Origin: Trichomonas tenax
Taxonomy: Eukaryota; Parabasalia; Trichomonadida; Trichomonadidae
Assembly: GCA_023091735.1 (NCBI GenBank)
Contig: JALKBU010001171.1
Coordinates: forward strand, 1-15,540
Length of the DNA stretch: 15,540 nucleotides
Reading direction: 5' to 3'
The notes under the pieces were generated by a model. It ran no database searches. It saw only the letters and a program-made list of their open reading frames with translations, and was not told the DNA's origin. Each line of letters begins with the position of its first letter. Position 1 is the stretch's first letter. The translations under genes and the position numbers were made by a program. Shown in pieces: positions 1 to 7,603 of this stretch.

Positions 1-70
1 TGATAGATATATAGACCGTGCCACTTACACCACTGGATAGACAACTATCAATATGTACATGAAAGTACTT

Positions 71-769
71 TCAAATCGAAAAAATATTGATCAGATAAAA
101 AGTTATGAAGGTCGCGGGACTACACCGTAGAAGGAAAAATACTGCCCGAAATGGAATAACTTCACTGTCACTTTTAGGATAAAAATTTTCTTTCAGCTTG
201 TTCCAACAAGTTTCAAAATACTTGCAGCAATGATTGGGATCGAGATATTCAACAATTCCGGGAAAGATATTCATGGCTACAAGTTTCGATTTGTTATCTC
301 GATCATGACAAAATTCCGTTACTGTTCCTGGCTTAACTGTCTCTTTGAGCTTTGTTAGTGCCTCTCTGGCGGCAACAGTTTCCATTCCCCAAGAAGCACC
401 GCGGTAGTTCCCTGGTTTTTGAGGCCGATCTCTAACTACAACAAACTTCGCGACAACTGATCCATCTAAACCTAATGCAACGAACTCATACTCGTCTGCG
501 TTTCTCTTGTACAAATACCTACCATCGAATGGTATAACGGAATTCGGAAGAAGACCTAAGACAACTTCAAGTACTGACTTTTCAGCCAGAACATGTGCTG
601 ATTGCAAAACTTCTTTTTGTATACGATAATAATACTTATCTGACGGACAATGGAAACCCATATTATTACAGAACATCTTTGCTTGCGTATAAGTCATGCT
701 ACACATTAAAGTAGCATATGTAAATGCTACTCCATTGAGTTTTAGCTCTGCTTCAAGAATATCGGTCAT
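71..769 (-). CDS. DDE-type transposase, probably truncated or degenerate at its C-terminus
   Basis: This 232-residue ORF looks like part of a cut-and-paste transposase of the Mutator/Kolobok-like kind. The layout seen is a short helical lead-in with a conserved-looking GVAFTYATLMCSMTYTQAK stretch (13-31), FDGRY with a candidate catalytic Asp at 82, a G-rich segment ending in SWGME (126-130), CHDRDNKSK with candidate Asp 156 or 158, and DPNHCCKYF (177-185). D...GME...HDRD...D.NH..K resembles the order in large DDE transposases, but the family assignment is from memory of patterns and not from a search. The last ~25 residues turn hydrophobic and low in complexity, as if the frame has left the original protein. 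An in-frame stop just upstream makes the ATG at 769 the likely start. An initiator-like TCATTTTT sits about 26 bases upstream. The ORF may be a decayed copy or a short single-domain gene. Confidence 0.6.
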   Translation of the reverse strand: MTDILEAELKLNGVAFTYATLMCSMTYTQAKMFCNNMGFHCPSDKYYYRIQKEVLQSAHVLAEKSVLEVVLGLLPNSVIPFDGRYLYKRNADEYEFVALGLDGSVVAKFVVVRDRPQKPGNYRGASWGMETVAAREALTKLKETVKPGTVTEFCHDRDNKSKLVAMNIFPGIVEYLDPNHCCKYFETCWNKLKENFYPKSDSEVIPFRAVFFLLRCSPATFITFYLINIFSI

Positions 770-789
770 GCGGTGAGTTGAGTCTAACT

Positions 790-797
790 AAAAATGA
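790..797 (-). promoter_or_regulatory. Initiator-like element of the transposase ORF
   Basis: Read on the minus strand this is TCATTTTT, matching seven of eight positions of the trichomonad initiator TCAYWYTA. Its A would be the transcription start at 795, giving a 26-base 5' leader before the ATG at 769. It suggests the transposase copy may keep a usable promoter, although such T-rich octamers also arise by chance in DNA of this composition. Confidence 0.35.
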
Positions 798-829
798 AGT
801 GTTTATCTACTTGTTATATCACATTTTTA

Positions 830-1063
830 CTAAAGCCATCTAAAAATAGTGTTTTTAGGAGTTACGGCGCTAAGTGATCTTAGAATTATGATGATTTTTG
901 AAAAAATATCATTCGATATTTCATCAATTTTTCGATGTTCGAAATCAAAACTGAGCCCCATCACCCCAAAAAACTTTCTAATTCGACAGTGAATAATTAT
1001 CAGAACATTATGCGTTAAAGAATAAAGCATGTTTGAACGTATTTTTTTTGAAGAAAAACTCAT
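830..1063 (-). other. Doubtful 77-residue ORF upstream of the transposase
   Basis: This is an open frame starting at an ATG (1063) and running in the same direction as the transposase, 60 bases upstream of it but separated by stops. The translation is rich in Ile, Ser and Lys, with one more protein-like stretch (KFFGVMGLSFDFEHRKIDEI, about 30-49). It could be a decayed N-terminal part of the transposon coding region, or chance. No family is recognised and there is no initiator match immediately upstream. Confidence 0.2.
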
Positions 1064-1549
1064 TTTATAGCTAATAACTAAGTCTTAAGCATTTTAAAAT
1101 AATGAACAATGATATTTTATACAGTTGCTATGTTTTTGTCGTTAAAAAAATAGTCTAAATTATATTATTTTCAATAATCAGATTTTAATAATCATTGATT
1201 TTTAAAATTGTGAATGTATATATTCTAGATCTCCATATGAAGAGCCTGTATACGCATTATCTTACTAGGTTGTAATTACTTATGCTTGAAAATCTAAATA
1301 CAATGTTTACATGTCAGATTTTTTGGTTGAGGGAACCTTTAATTTGTAATTTGTGTTAGGTGTAAACGATAGGCCTTTTGAGGCGATTATCATCCCCGAT
1401 TCTCAATTTTTAGATCGCTCGGCTTCCTCCCCGTTTATTTAGGTAACATGCCCTGTTTTGTATAATAAAAATTTTGATTTTTTCAGTTCTTTTTGCAAAT
1501 TTCGTGTCAAAAATTGTGATTTTTACAGAAGTTATATTATAGTGTTGTA
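1064..1549. other. AT-rich spacer without a recognisable gene
   Basis: No coding signal is seen on either strand. A less AT-rich patch at roughly 1360-1440 breaks into short frames with stops in the frames checked. One copy of the octamer ACATGTCA, which recurs in the non-coding parts of this window, is at 1309-1316. Confidence 0.5.
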
Positions 1550-1575
1550 TCACGAAAAAGGTGAAGTGAAAAGTA

Positions 1576-1619
1576 ACACTTCACATGTCAGATTCCATAT
1601 ATTTTGACATGTAAAGTGT
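1576..1619. repeat. Inverted repeat, 15-bp arms, 14-base loop
   Basis: Arms 1576-1590 and 1605-1619 pair at 14 of 15 positions around a 14-base AT-rich loop. Each arm contains the octamer ACATGTCA or its complement. It lies just inside the left end of the possible element 1550-2146. Confidence 0.75.
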
Positions 1620-1751
1620 CAAAATATAATTTTTCATATATGAAATAGATATAGTGTTATTTGATAGTAGGCATCTAAAGAAATATGGAATATTAGACCT
1701 GGTTATGGATAATTATAGGAAAAAAATAGAATTTATACAATATTTTTTTGC

Positions 1752-1812
1752 TCAGTCTCTCTCTCGCACACAGTGTGATGAGTCACCACACTGTGTGCGA
1801 GAGAGAGACTGA
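1752..1812. repeat. 61-bp near-perfect palindrome with 26-bp perfect arms
   Basis: Bases 1752-1777 are the exact reverse complement of 1787-1812. The nine bases between them have one mismatch (1778/1786) and then pair again around the central TGAGTCA, so the whole stretch is almost self-complementary. The arms contain a (TC)n/(GA)n tract followed by CGCACACAGTGTG. Such a structure could extrude as a cruciform or fold into a long RNA hairpin. It carries no ORF. Confidence 0.9.
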
Positions 1813-1859
1813 TCACACTCACTAAGGGCTCCACAAAATGGAACTCTGTGTTGAGTTTT

Positions 1860-1881
1860 GTTCGAGAGGCTGGTCAGATGT
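1860..1881 (+). repeat. Third, direct copy of the foldback arm
   Basis: Bases 1860-1881 (GTTCGAGAGGCTG onward) match the reverse complement of the right arm of the 2000-2070 hairpin at 20 of 22 positions, after which similarity fades. It could therefore pair with 2049-2070 in competition with the arm at 2000-2027. Confidence 0.65.
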
Positions 1882-1999
1882 ATTCCTGTGATGTTTAAGA
1901 ACTCATGTACATATTCTAACAATATTTCATACCATTGATTATTTAATATAATATAATAACAAATTATTTATTCATCATTATTAAATTTTGTTCCAAGTT

Positions 2000-2070
2000 G
2001 TTCGAGAGGCAGATAATATGTGCTTCAAAGCTGAAGGGACCCTGAAGCACATCTTATCAGCCTCTCGAAC
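2000..2070. repeat. Foldback hairpin, 28-bp arms, 15-base loop
   Basis: Arms 2000-2027 and 2043-2070 pair at 26 of 28 positions. Each arm begins GTTCGAGAGGC and ends near the loop in TGTGCTTCA. The loop is 2028-2042. Together with the direct arm copy at 1860 it forms a three-arm set. Confidence 0.85.
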
Positions 2071-2219
2071 CTTCTTGCTTCGATTTTCAAGTCTCCTCTT
2101 GACATGTCAGAACTGCATCACTTCACCTCACTTCTCCTTTTCGTGAAAGGACAATAAAACATGAAACATTTTATGTCTACTTAACAATAAAAGAAAAAAA
2201 GTTCGTCATTAATATCCAG

Positions 2220-2263
2220 ATGGTTAAGGTTATTATATCGGCGATGAAAATAACCTTAATCAT
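2220..2263. repeat. Inverted repeat, 15-bp arms
   Basis: Arms 2220-2234 and 2249-2263 pair at 14 of 15 positions; the one mismatch would be a G-U pair in RNA. The 14-base spacer is ATATCGGCGATGAA. It lies 74 bases right of the possible element ending at 2146. Confidence 0.7.
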
Positions 2264-2374
2264 CGTCGATTATTTTTCCCCTCAATTCTTCTCAAAATAC
2301 TGATTGTCTGTATCGCTCGGTCTCGACTTCGCCAAATATTGGCTTCCGGGGGCCAACTTCTTCATCGGTGATCG

Positions 2375-2445
2375 AATATTCCAAATTATCGCGGTTCTCT
2401 CGAAAATCTCGGTCTCCGAGATAATCATACAATATTCCAAATTAT
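2375..2445. repeat. Pair of exact 15-bp direct repeats around a small hairpin
   Basis: AATATTCCAAATTAT occurs at 2375-2389 and again at 2431-2445, 56 bases apart. Between them TCTCGG-TCT-CCGAGA is a 6-bp stem with a three-base loop. The patch is less AT-rich than its surroundings and has no ORF. Confidence 0.55.
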
Positions 2446-2485
2446 TTTGGCAACTCAAAATGCATTAAAAGCATATAAAAATCAA

Positions 2486-2504
2486 CCCGATTGTCGCAAT
2501 CGGG
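2486..2504. repeat. Perfect 8-bp hairpin with three-base loop
   Basis: CCCGATTG (2486-2493) and CAATCGGG (2497-2504) pair perfectly around TCG. This is a compact GC-rich stem in an AT-rich setting, not next to any gene end. Confidence 0.6.
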
Positions 2505-3365
2505 CATAGTTATCTATACGGCGTCCAATAAATGCGTAATATTTTTCATCAATAATAATTTCCGGCTTTTAGTTAAGCATTACTCCGTCAAAACACATAA
2601 ATTCACTATTCAATTACATTTCTCTTACCTTATTAGTTTTATGAAAATTATTATAAGATTTGGTCAAAAAAACCGAATTTTCCCAACAATGTTCTTCACA
2701 CAATCTCGTACTATCATACATGATATCATGAATGCATGTTTCATGCTGCAATCAGCAGTTTTTATCATTGACAAATATTATTATCAAAGTGCTTTAGATA
2801 TTGAGAATCACACTTTGATGTTTTATATTTTTTATCTCAGCGATTATTAAAGTTTTTTGAAATCTTTTTTCTTAACATATTCTATATGGCATGATTAAGC
2901 TATATGTTCAATTGATTTGATTTCCAATATTCAGAACGACAGCGATGATGATAGACACCTATAATTTGTGTCGACTAAACATTATACTTTAGTATTTTTT
3001 ACTTTAAATCTAAATTTTTATTTTTTTCTCTCATTTTCAGTTATTTTCAGATTTTTGATGTTTCTTATGCATTTATAGGTCATACTGATAGCATTGCTCA
3101 GCTTAAAATCGCAAAATTTTGACCTTTTTGGCTTGATATATCAAAAAAAATTTTTTTTCAATGCACTCTCTTAAAATTTTCTAATGATTTGATAAATTTG
3201 GCATGATATTGGATATAGATTAATATTATTCGAAAATATTTTTAACTTTGTAAACCTCTCCTGATGAAATTGAGAGCCCCAGTTCATTTCAACCCACTGT
3301 AACCTTTACACAGTATCAATCATATCTGTTGCCGAGTTATAATATGCAAGATTTTTGCGTTTATC
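2505..3365. other. AT-rich region upstream of the TULIP-PqiA gene
   Basis: No convincing gene is seen. An open frame at 2641-2850 (69 residues from its first ATG) is rich in Ile, Phe and Tyr, as chance frames in AT-rich DNA are, and has no initiator. The last ~100 bases before 3366 are slightly more mixed in composition and presumably hold promoter sequence. Confidence 0.5.
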
Positions 3366-3373
3366 TCACATTA
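3366..3373 (+). promoter_or_regulatory. Trichomonad initiator (Inr) of the TULIP-PqiA gene
   Basis: TCACATTA matches the trichomonad initiator consensus TCAYWYTA at all eight positions. The predicted start is the A at 3368, giving a 39-base leader before the ATG at 3407. No ATG lies between them, which supports 3407 as the translation start. The leader is somewhat longer than the typical 5-20 bases. Confidence 0.6.
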
Positions 3374-3406
3374 CGCGGTTTCTCGTCATCCCCATAAATC
3401 AAAAGA

Positions 3407-6400
3407 ATGTTTGCCTTGTTTTTCTTCAGTGCTTGCTGCTCCATTCCGTGGAATATCGGAGCCGAGCAGTGCGACTTCAAGTGCTGGATAAGGAAACTCA
3501 ACATATCTATCGATGGTTTCAGCACAGAGACGACGCAAAGTTTTATAACTTACGATGTGAACATTTCTAATATTAAAGTATATGGAATTGACCTGTTACA
3601 TATCGACAGCGAGTTCTATCCTAACCCACACGTAGTCCAGGATGGCTTAGAACTCAAGTTTACAGTCCAAGCAACAGCAGATCTCCATCTTGTGATCACA
3701 ACAATCAAGCCAATACACGCTAAAGTTGTTGATGCACAAGTACATGTGACATTGGCTGGTGTTACAGCACAAATCGGACTTGATTTTCAAAAAGATGAAA
3801 ACGGACTTATCAAAGCTGTAATCTCTCCCCAGGATAGATGCGGAATGACAATAGCAGATCTAGACCTTGAGGCACATTTCTCGAGTTCCATTGAAGAACG
3901 CATTTTTAATCTCTTAAAATCCTTCATCATCAGTCAAATGAAGGCGAAAATGGGCCCAATAGTGTGCCAGCAGACACACGAACTTCTCGGTGATGAAATA
4001 ACATCAGCTTTCGAGTCAGTTAACAAAGTTATAAGACCTTATCTCAATGGAACATCATCTATTAACATTCCAATAGGTCCAGGAATGTCTGATTTAAGAG
4101 AATCAAACATCATCGATGTCCTTAGGTTCGTTCTCACAAACTTCACAGGTGCGGATGGCCCATTGAACTTGAATTCGATTATAAACAGGTTCACGGACGA
4201 CACGGGATTCTTAAACCTCGCTTCCATCTTAAGATACTTCAATAGCACGAAACCTATTGAATTTTCTTATCTAGTTCCAAATCTTAATACAACATTAAAT
4301 CTCACACTCCTTGATCTCAACTTCACAGGGCTCAACACTTGGCGTGATTTTACGATCCTTGAGCCAGAAAGCGCATATATTCTCGATACACACACTGGAA
4401 TGGATGCATTAGGCATAAATCTCACATTCATGATCAATGTAAGCTTCAATGGCACACAGATTAGCACAGGTGATGCATATTTAAGTGAAGTTGCAGATCT
4501 CGACCTTTATTTAACAAAGAATCAGATGCTGTTTAAGGCACAGCTTGCGCATAAGAAGGACTATGGACTCAATTGGACAGATCCACAATGCATAAATCCA
4601 GGATGTTTAATGACCTTGTTATCACCTGAAGGAACAGGAATGACGTTGATTTACTTCAACACATCAATAGATCATCTCTCTATAGAAGCTGGAAGTGGAG
4701 ATATGGAAGCAGAAATTCGTCAGTTTATCAACACTTTAGTGAAGTTCTTCGTTGATAACTACAAACCAATTCTTCCAACATTCGTTACTTCTTTTGTCAA
4801 TGCATATGGTACTGAGACTATCAACAAACTTATCACGCAACAGCTGTCAACTGCAAAATGCGACAATCTTGCTGAGGATCCTTACAAAGACTTCACATTA
4901 TGGGCCACTGTTGTTGGATTCGCTTCAGCGTTTGCTATTGCCTTCATCATATATCTCATCATGCGCCCAACACTTGCTTTAGTATCTAACAAGTATAGAA
5001 GCATCGATTCTCTCAAAACGCTTGGATCGCGCGATTCCTTCTTCTACACTGATGAGAATGCTAATCCACCGACATGCTGGGGTAAGTTCATGCGTATAGA
5101 CGATAAGGCATCACTCTTGATGACACAAAAGTTGTCTGCAACAACAAGAGTTTCGATGTCTCTTCTAGTTCTCCTCAACATAGCCATATTCATTTCTTCT
5201 AATACAGGTATTGGCGCAAGTGTTTTCTGCAAGTTTATCATTGGCAATGAAAAACTAGTCTCTCTTCCATCCATTGAAGACTTCACACTCATTGGCTCAA
5301 TCAAGGAAATGTGGAAGGCTAAGACATATGCTCTTTCTATCCTTATTGCTGTTATGTCTTGCGCATGGCCTTATACAAAGCTGTTTATGATGCTTGCATG
5401 CTGGTGCCTTCCAGCTCCGTTGATGCACTCTCAAAGAAGAGAAAAATGGCTTAGATTCCTTGATGCCCTTGGTAAGTGGTCCCTTGTTGATTCCTTCGTT
5501 ATGGTTTTAATGCTCATTGCTTTCAACTTTGATTTATACTTCCCTATCATTTCATCTGTAATAACACAACCATTCTCAATCAACCTGTGGGTTTATCCAG
5601 CTTACGGCTTCTTGACATTGATGCTTGGTACTATTGTATCACTTGCTCTTTCCCACATTATGCTTGCCATCGAAAGATACGTGGATAAGCCAGAGAATGA
5701 GAAGCTTCCAGATGAATGTAACGAAAAACATCCAATGTTCTCTTATATTGATAACTGTGCATTGAAATGCTTCCCAACAATCTTAACAATTATAGCAGGA
5801 GGCTTCCTTGTCATTGGTTTGATTTCTATTTCATTCAGCTTCGATTTCGTTGGATTGGCTGGATGGGCTCTTACCTTGCTCAACACGAAACACGAGAAGC
5901 ATTACTCTGTTATTGATCTTGCTTTACAACTTCCTGATTCTGCTGAATACCCGAATTCATTCACAGTTAGATTCACGCAAGCACTTTATATCGTTATTGC
6001 TATCGTTACCCCAATCATGCACGTCTTGCTTCTCTTCTTCATGTGGCTCATCCCAATGTCTTACAAGGCACAGAGGAGATGCTACGTTGCAGCTGAAGTG
6101 TTGTACGCTTGGAGCTGCCTTGATGTCTTTATTATTTCCATTCTTGTAGCTGTCCTTGAAATCTCACAGTTCGCGAGATTCATGGTCGGCGATAAGTGCG
6201 ATCTCATTGATTTAATTGTTAAAGCATTCTTCTCCAACGAGGACCTCATTAAAGGTCATGAAACTTGCTTCGATGTCGTCACAACACTCGAGAAAGGTTC
6301 GTGGTACCTCTTCACCGCAGCAGTTGTTCATACAATTGCAACAATCCTTGTTAACATCGGTGTAAGAAAGGCCTTAGAAAAGAGAAAAGGAAAGGAAGAA

Positions 6401-6436
6401 TATAACTCAATCTCTAGTGAGAAATCATCAATGTAA
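3407..6436 (+). CDS. Signal peptide - TULIP (BPI/LBP-like) lipid-binding ectodomain - two PqiA-like membrane modules
   Basis: This is a predicted integral membrane lipid-transfer protein of 1009 residues. Residues 1-19 form a signal peptide. Residues 20-210 look like a BPI/LBP-type tubular lipid-binding domain, with amphipathic strands, a DRCGM segment (C145) and PIVCQQ (C187) spaced like the conserved BPI disulfide. Residues 290-485 may be a second, diverged TULIP lobe. At least a dozen N-glycosylation sequons lie within 30-420. TM1 is about 497-519. Two four-helix modules follow (582-752 and 788-988). Each has a Pro-containing helix and then WSxxD: LGKWSLVD (688-695) and YAWSCLD (900-906), the signature region of bacterial PqiA. 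Basic loops at 674-681 and 887-891 and the basic C-terminal tail fit nine helices with the N-terminus in the lumen and the C-terminus in the cytosol. The tail has YNSI (999-1002), a YxxPhi-type sorting motif. In bacteria PqiA partners MCE lipid-tunnel proteins; lipid transport here is inference. Confidence 0.8.
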   Translation: MFALFFFSACCSIPWNIGAEQCDFKCWIRKLNISIDGFSTETTQSFITYDVNISNIKVYGIDLLHIDSEFYPNPHVVQDGLELKFTVQATADLHLVITTIKPIHAKVVDAQVHVTLAGVTAQIGLDFQKDENGLIKAVISPQDRCGMTIADLDLEAHFSSSIEERIFNLLKSFIISQMKAKMGPIVCQQTHELLGDEITSAFESVNKVIRPYLNGTSSINIPIGPGMSDLRESNIIDVLRFVLTNFTGADGPLNLNSIINRFTDDTGFLNLASILRYFNSTKPIEFSYLVPNLNTTLNLTLLDLNFTGLNTWRDFTILEPESAYILDTHTGMDALGINLTFMINVSFNGTQISTGDAYLSEVADLDLYLTKNQMLFKAQLAHKKDYGLNWTDPQCINPGCLMTLLSPEGTGMTLIYFNTSIDHLSIEAGSGDMEAEIRQFINTLVKFFVDNYKPILPTFVTSFVNAYGTETINKLITQQLSTAKCDNLAEDPYKDFTLWATVVGFASAFAIAFIIYLIMRPTLALVSNKYRSIDSLKTLGSRDSFFYTDENANPPTCWGKFMRIDDKASLLMTQKLSATTRVSMSLLVLLNIAIFISSNTGIGASVFCKFIIGNEKLVSLPSIEDFTLIGSIKEMWKAKTYALSILIAVMSCAWPYTKLFMMLACWCLPAPLMHSQRREKWLRFLDALGKWSLVDSFVMVLMLIAFNFDLYFPIISSVITQPFSINLWVYPAYGFLTLMLGTIVSLALSHIMLAIERYVDKPENEKLPDECNEKHPMFSYIDNCALKCFPTILTIIAGGFLVIGLISISFSFDFVGLAGWALTLLNTKHEKHYSVIDLALQLPDSAEYPNSFTVRFTQALYIVIAIVTPIMHVLLLFFMWLIPMSYKAQRRCYVAAEVLYAWSCLDVFIISILVAVLEISQFARFMVGDKCDLIDLIVKAFFSNEDLIKGHETCFDVVTTLEKGSWYLFTAAVVHTIATILVNIGVRKALEKRKGKEEYNSISSEKSSM

Positions 6437-6437
6437 A
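6434..6437 (+). terminator. TAAA stop/poly(A) signal of the TULIP-PqiA gene
   Basis: The stop codon plus the next base reads TAAA, the tetranucleotide reported as the Trichomonas vaginalis polyadenylation signal, which often includes the stop codon. Its role here is by analogy only. Confidence 0.4.
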
Positions 6438-7371
6438 TATTGTTTATTATTTATTATTAAGGCTCCACTCCCACAGCTTATGTTCATTGATATATAATGA
6501 TATGCTGATACATAGTATATTTTATGAGTTAAAAGGCTGATAAGGCCAATAAATAAGGATGATCAAATTTTATATTTTCCGTTATACTACATAATTTGGG
6601 AATTGGTTTCATAATATCACTATAGACATCCAACACATGAGCAAAATTATGTTATGAAATAAAAATATCATTTATTCAATTTGATCTGATATTGTTTAAT
6701 GTGATATAAGAGCCATGCTAGAGTATTCCATTCGTATCTATGGATATCATTCATTGCTGGATTTCTCCATTTTTCTTTCATATGTTCGAATTCAATTTAT
6801 TTTTATTATTAATGTGCATGCAAGATTAATAAACTACATTTTCTTCGAATACATCATGTATAATCTCTATTTTCACTTTAATATAATCTTTAGCTCATGA
6901 TTTTCATTTTCTTGCTCATATTTTGTCGTATGTATGAACTTTAGGGCAGTATTTTTAAGTGTATAAAAAAAGAATCGCTTTAGAAAAGTTTTTATAGCGA
7001 TGACTTATAGACTCAAGCCGAAAACTCTACTAATAATATGTATATTGTGCACAATCCAGATTATGAGATATGCATCAAAAGCTTATCGATAAATAAAATT
7101 AGATCTGATATCCTGCAATCATACTTATTATACATATATTTAATCTTATTAGGTGATATAGATATATAAGGATATGTGATTATTGATACTTATATATGTT
7201 AAGCACTGCATATTTTATTACATTTCTTTGATGCTATAATTTGTCAATTGGACAACTTGACAATTTACATGTCAAGGGTCAACAATTATAATCATAAAAT
7301 TGTTTGATTTTATTTAGATATGAATAGCTACATCCAAAAGATTTATATTTAGTACTTATTTCGCGTTGATT
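6438..7371. other. AT-rich spacer, no gene seen
   Basis: The longest frame (6715-6900, 61 residues) is Ile/Tyr/Phe-rich and looks like chance. A short TTGTCAA...TTGACAA inverted repeat occurs at about 7242-7264, next to one copy of ACATGTCA at 7267-7274. Nothing else is recognised. Confidence 0.5.
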
Positions 7372-7527
7372 TTATTTTGGTGGCTTTTTTTGGGTCTCCA
7401 CTTTTTTCTCGTTTACTCTTTTGAGTTTTGCGATTTTTAACGAGTGACCCCCCTTCCTGGACGAATCTGATGAAACATTTACGTGCTTTTTTGTGGGTGC
7501 TGATTCTAGTGGTGGAATCTGTTTCAT
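7372..7527 (-). CDS. Short Lys-rich ORF, possible gene relic
   Basis: This 51-residue ORF runs from an ATG at 7527 to a TAA at 7372 and is stopped upstream in frame. The protein is polar and basic: it begins MKQIPPLESAPTKK, has a Ser/Gly-rich centre (SSDSSRKGG) and ends in a Lys-rich tail (KKVETQKKPPK). The composition is unlike the hydrophobic chance frames of the surrounding AT-rich DNA and is less AT-rich, which hints at real or former coding sequence, for example the disordered tail of a longer protein. No family is recognised and no initiator is seen. Confidence 0.3.
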   Translation of the reverse strand: MKQIPPLESAPTKKHVNVSSDSSRKGGHSLKIAKLKRVNEKKVETQKKPPK

Positions 7528-7567
7528 GATCTTAGCAAGATATTACTTAATCATGATATGATTACAA

Positions 7568-7603
7568 ACAGAAACCCATTACAAATCATTAATGGGCTTC
7601 TGT
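7568..7603. repeat. Inverted repeat, 14-bp arms, 8-base loop
   Basis: Arms 7568-7581 (ACAGAAACCCATTA) and 7590-7603 pair at 13 of 14 positions. The hairpin lies 41 bases upstream of the ATG of the short minus-strand ORF. Confidence 0.7.

Larger units (their letters stand above)
1550..2146. mobile_element. Possible 597-bp non-autonomous (MITE/foldback-like) element
   Basis: The ends form a degenerate terminal inverted repeat. The left end, 1550-1569, reads TCACGAAAAAGGTGAAGTGA. The reverse complement of 2128-2146 reads TCACGAAAAGGAGAAGTGA. They differ by one gap and one substitution. The interior has no ORF but holds a stem (1576-1619), a 61-bp palindrome (1752-1812) and a three-armed foldback (1860-2070), a composition common in MITEs and foldback elements. 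No target-site duplication is evident at the ends, so the boundaries are tentative and the similarity could reflect nested or adjacent repeats. Confidence 0.4.

Noticed and set aside
61..72. 12-bp perfect palindrome GAAAGTACTTTC
   Set aside because: Short enough to be chance and overlaps the end of the transposase ORF; no further structure around it.
340..370. ACTAACAAAG on the minus strand, similar to the trichomonad intron 3' motif ACTAACACACAG
   Set aside because: The frame reads through it as conserved-looking coding sequence (EALTKLKE) and no matching 5' splice motif was seen nearby.
2491..2850. 119-residue plus-strand open frame
   Set aside because: It starts at TTG; the first ATG (2641) leaves 69 residues rich in Ile, Phe and Tyr with no initiator or recognisable domain. 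Treated as chance.
6715..6900. 61-residue plus-strand ORF
   Set aside because: Very AT-rich and Ile/Phe/Tyr-rich with no motif; typical chance ORF.
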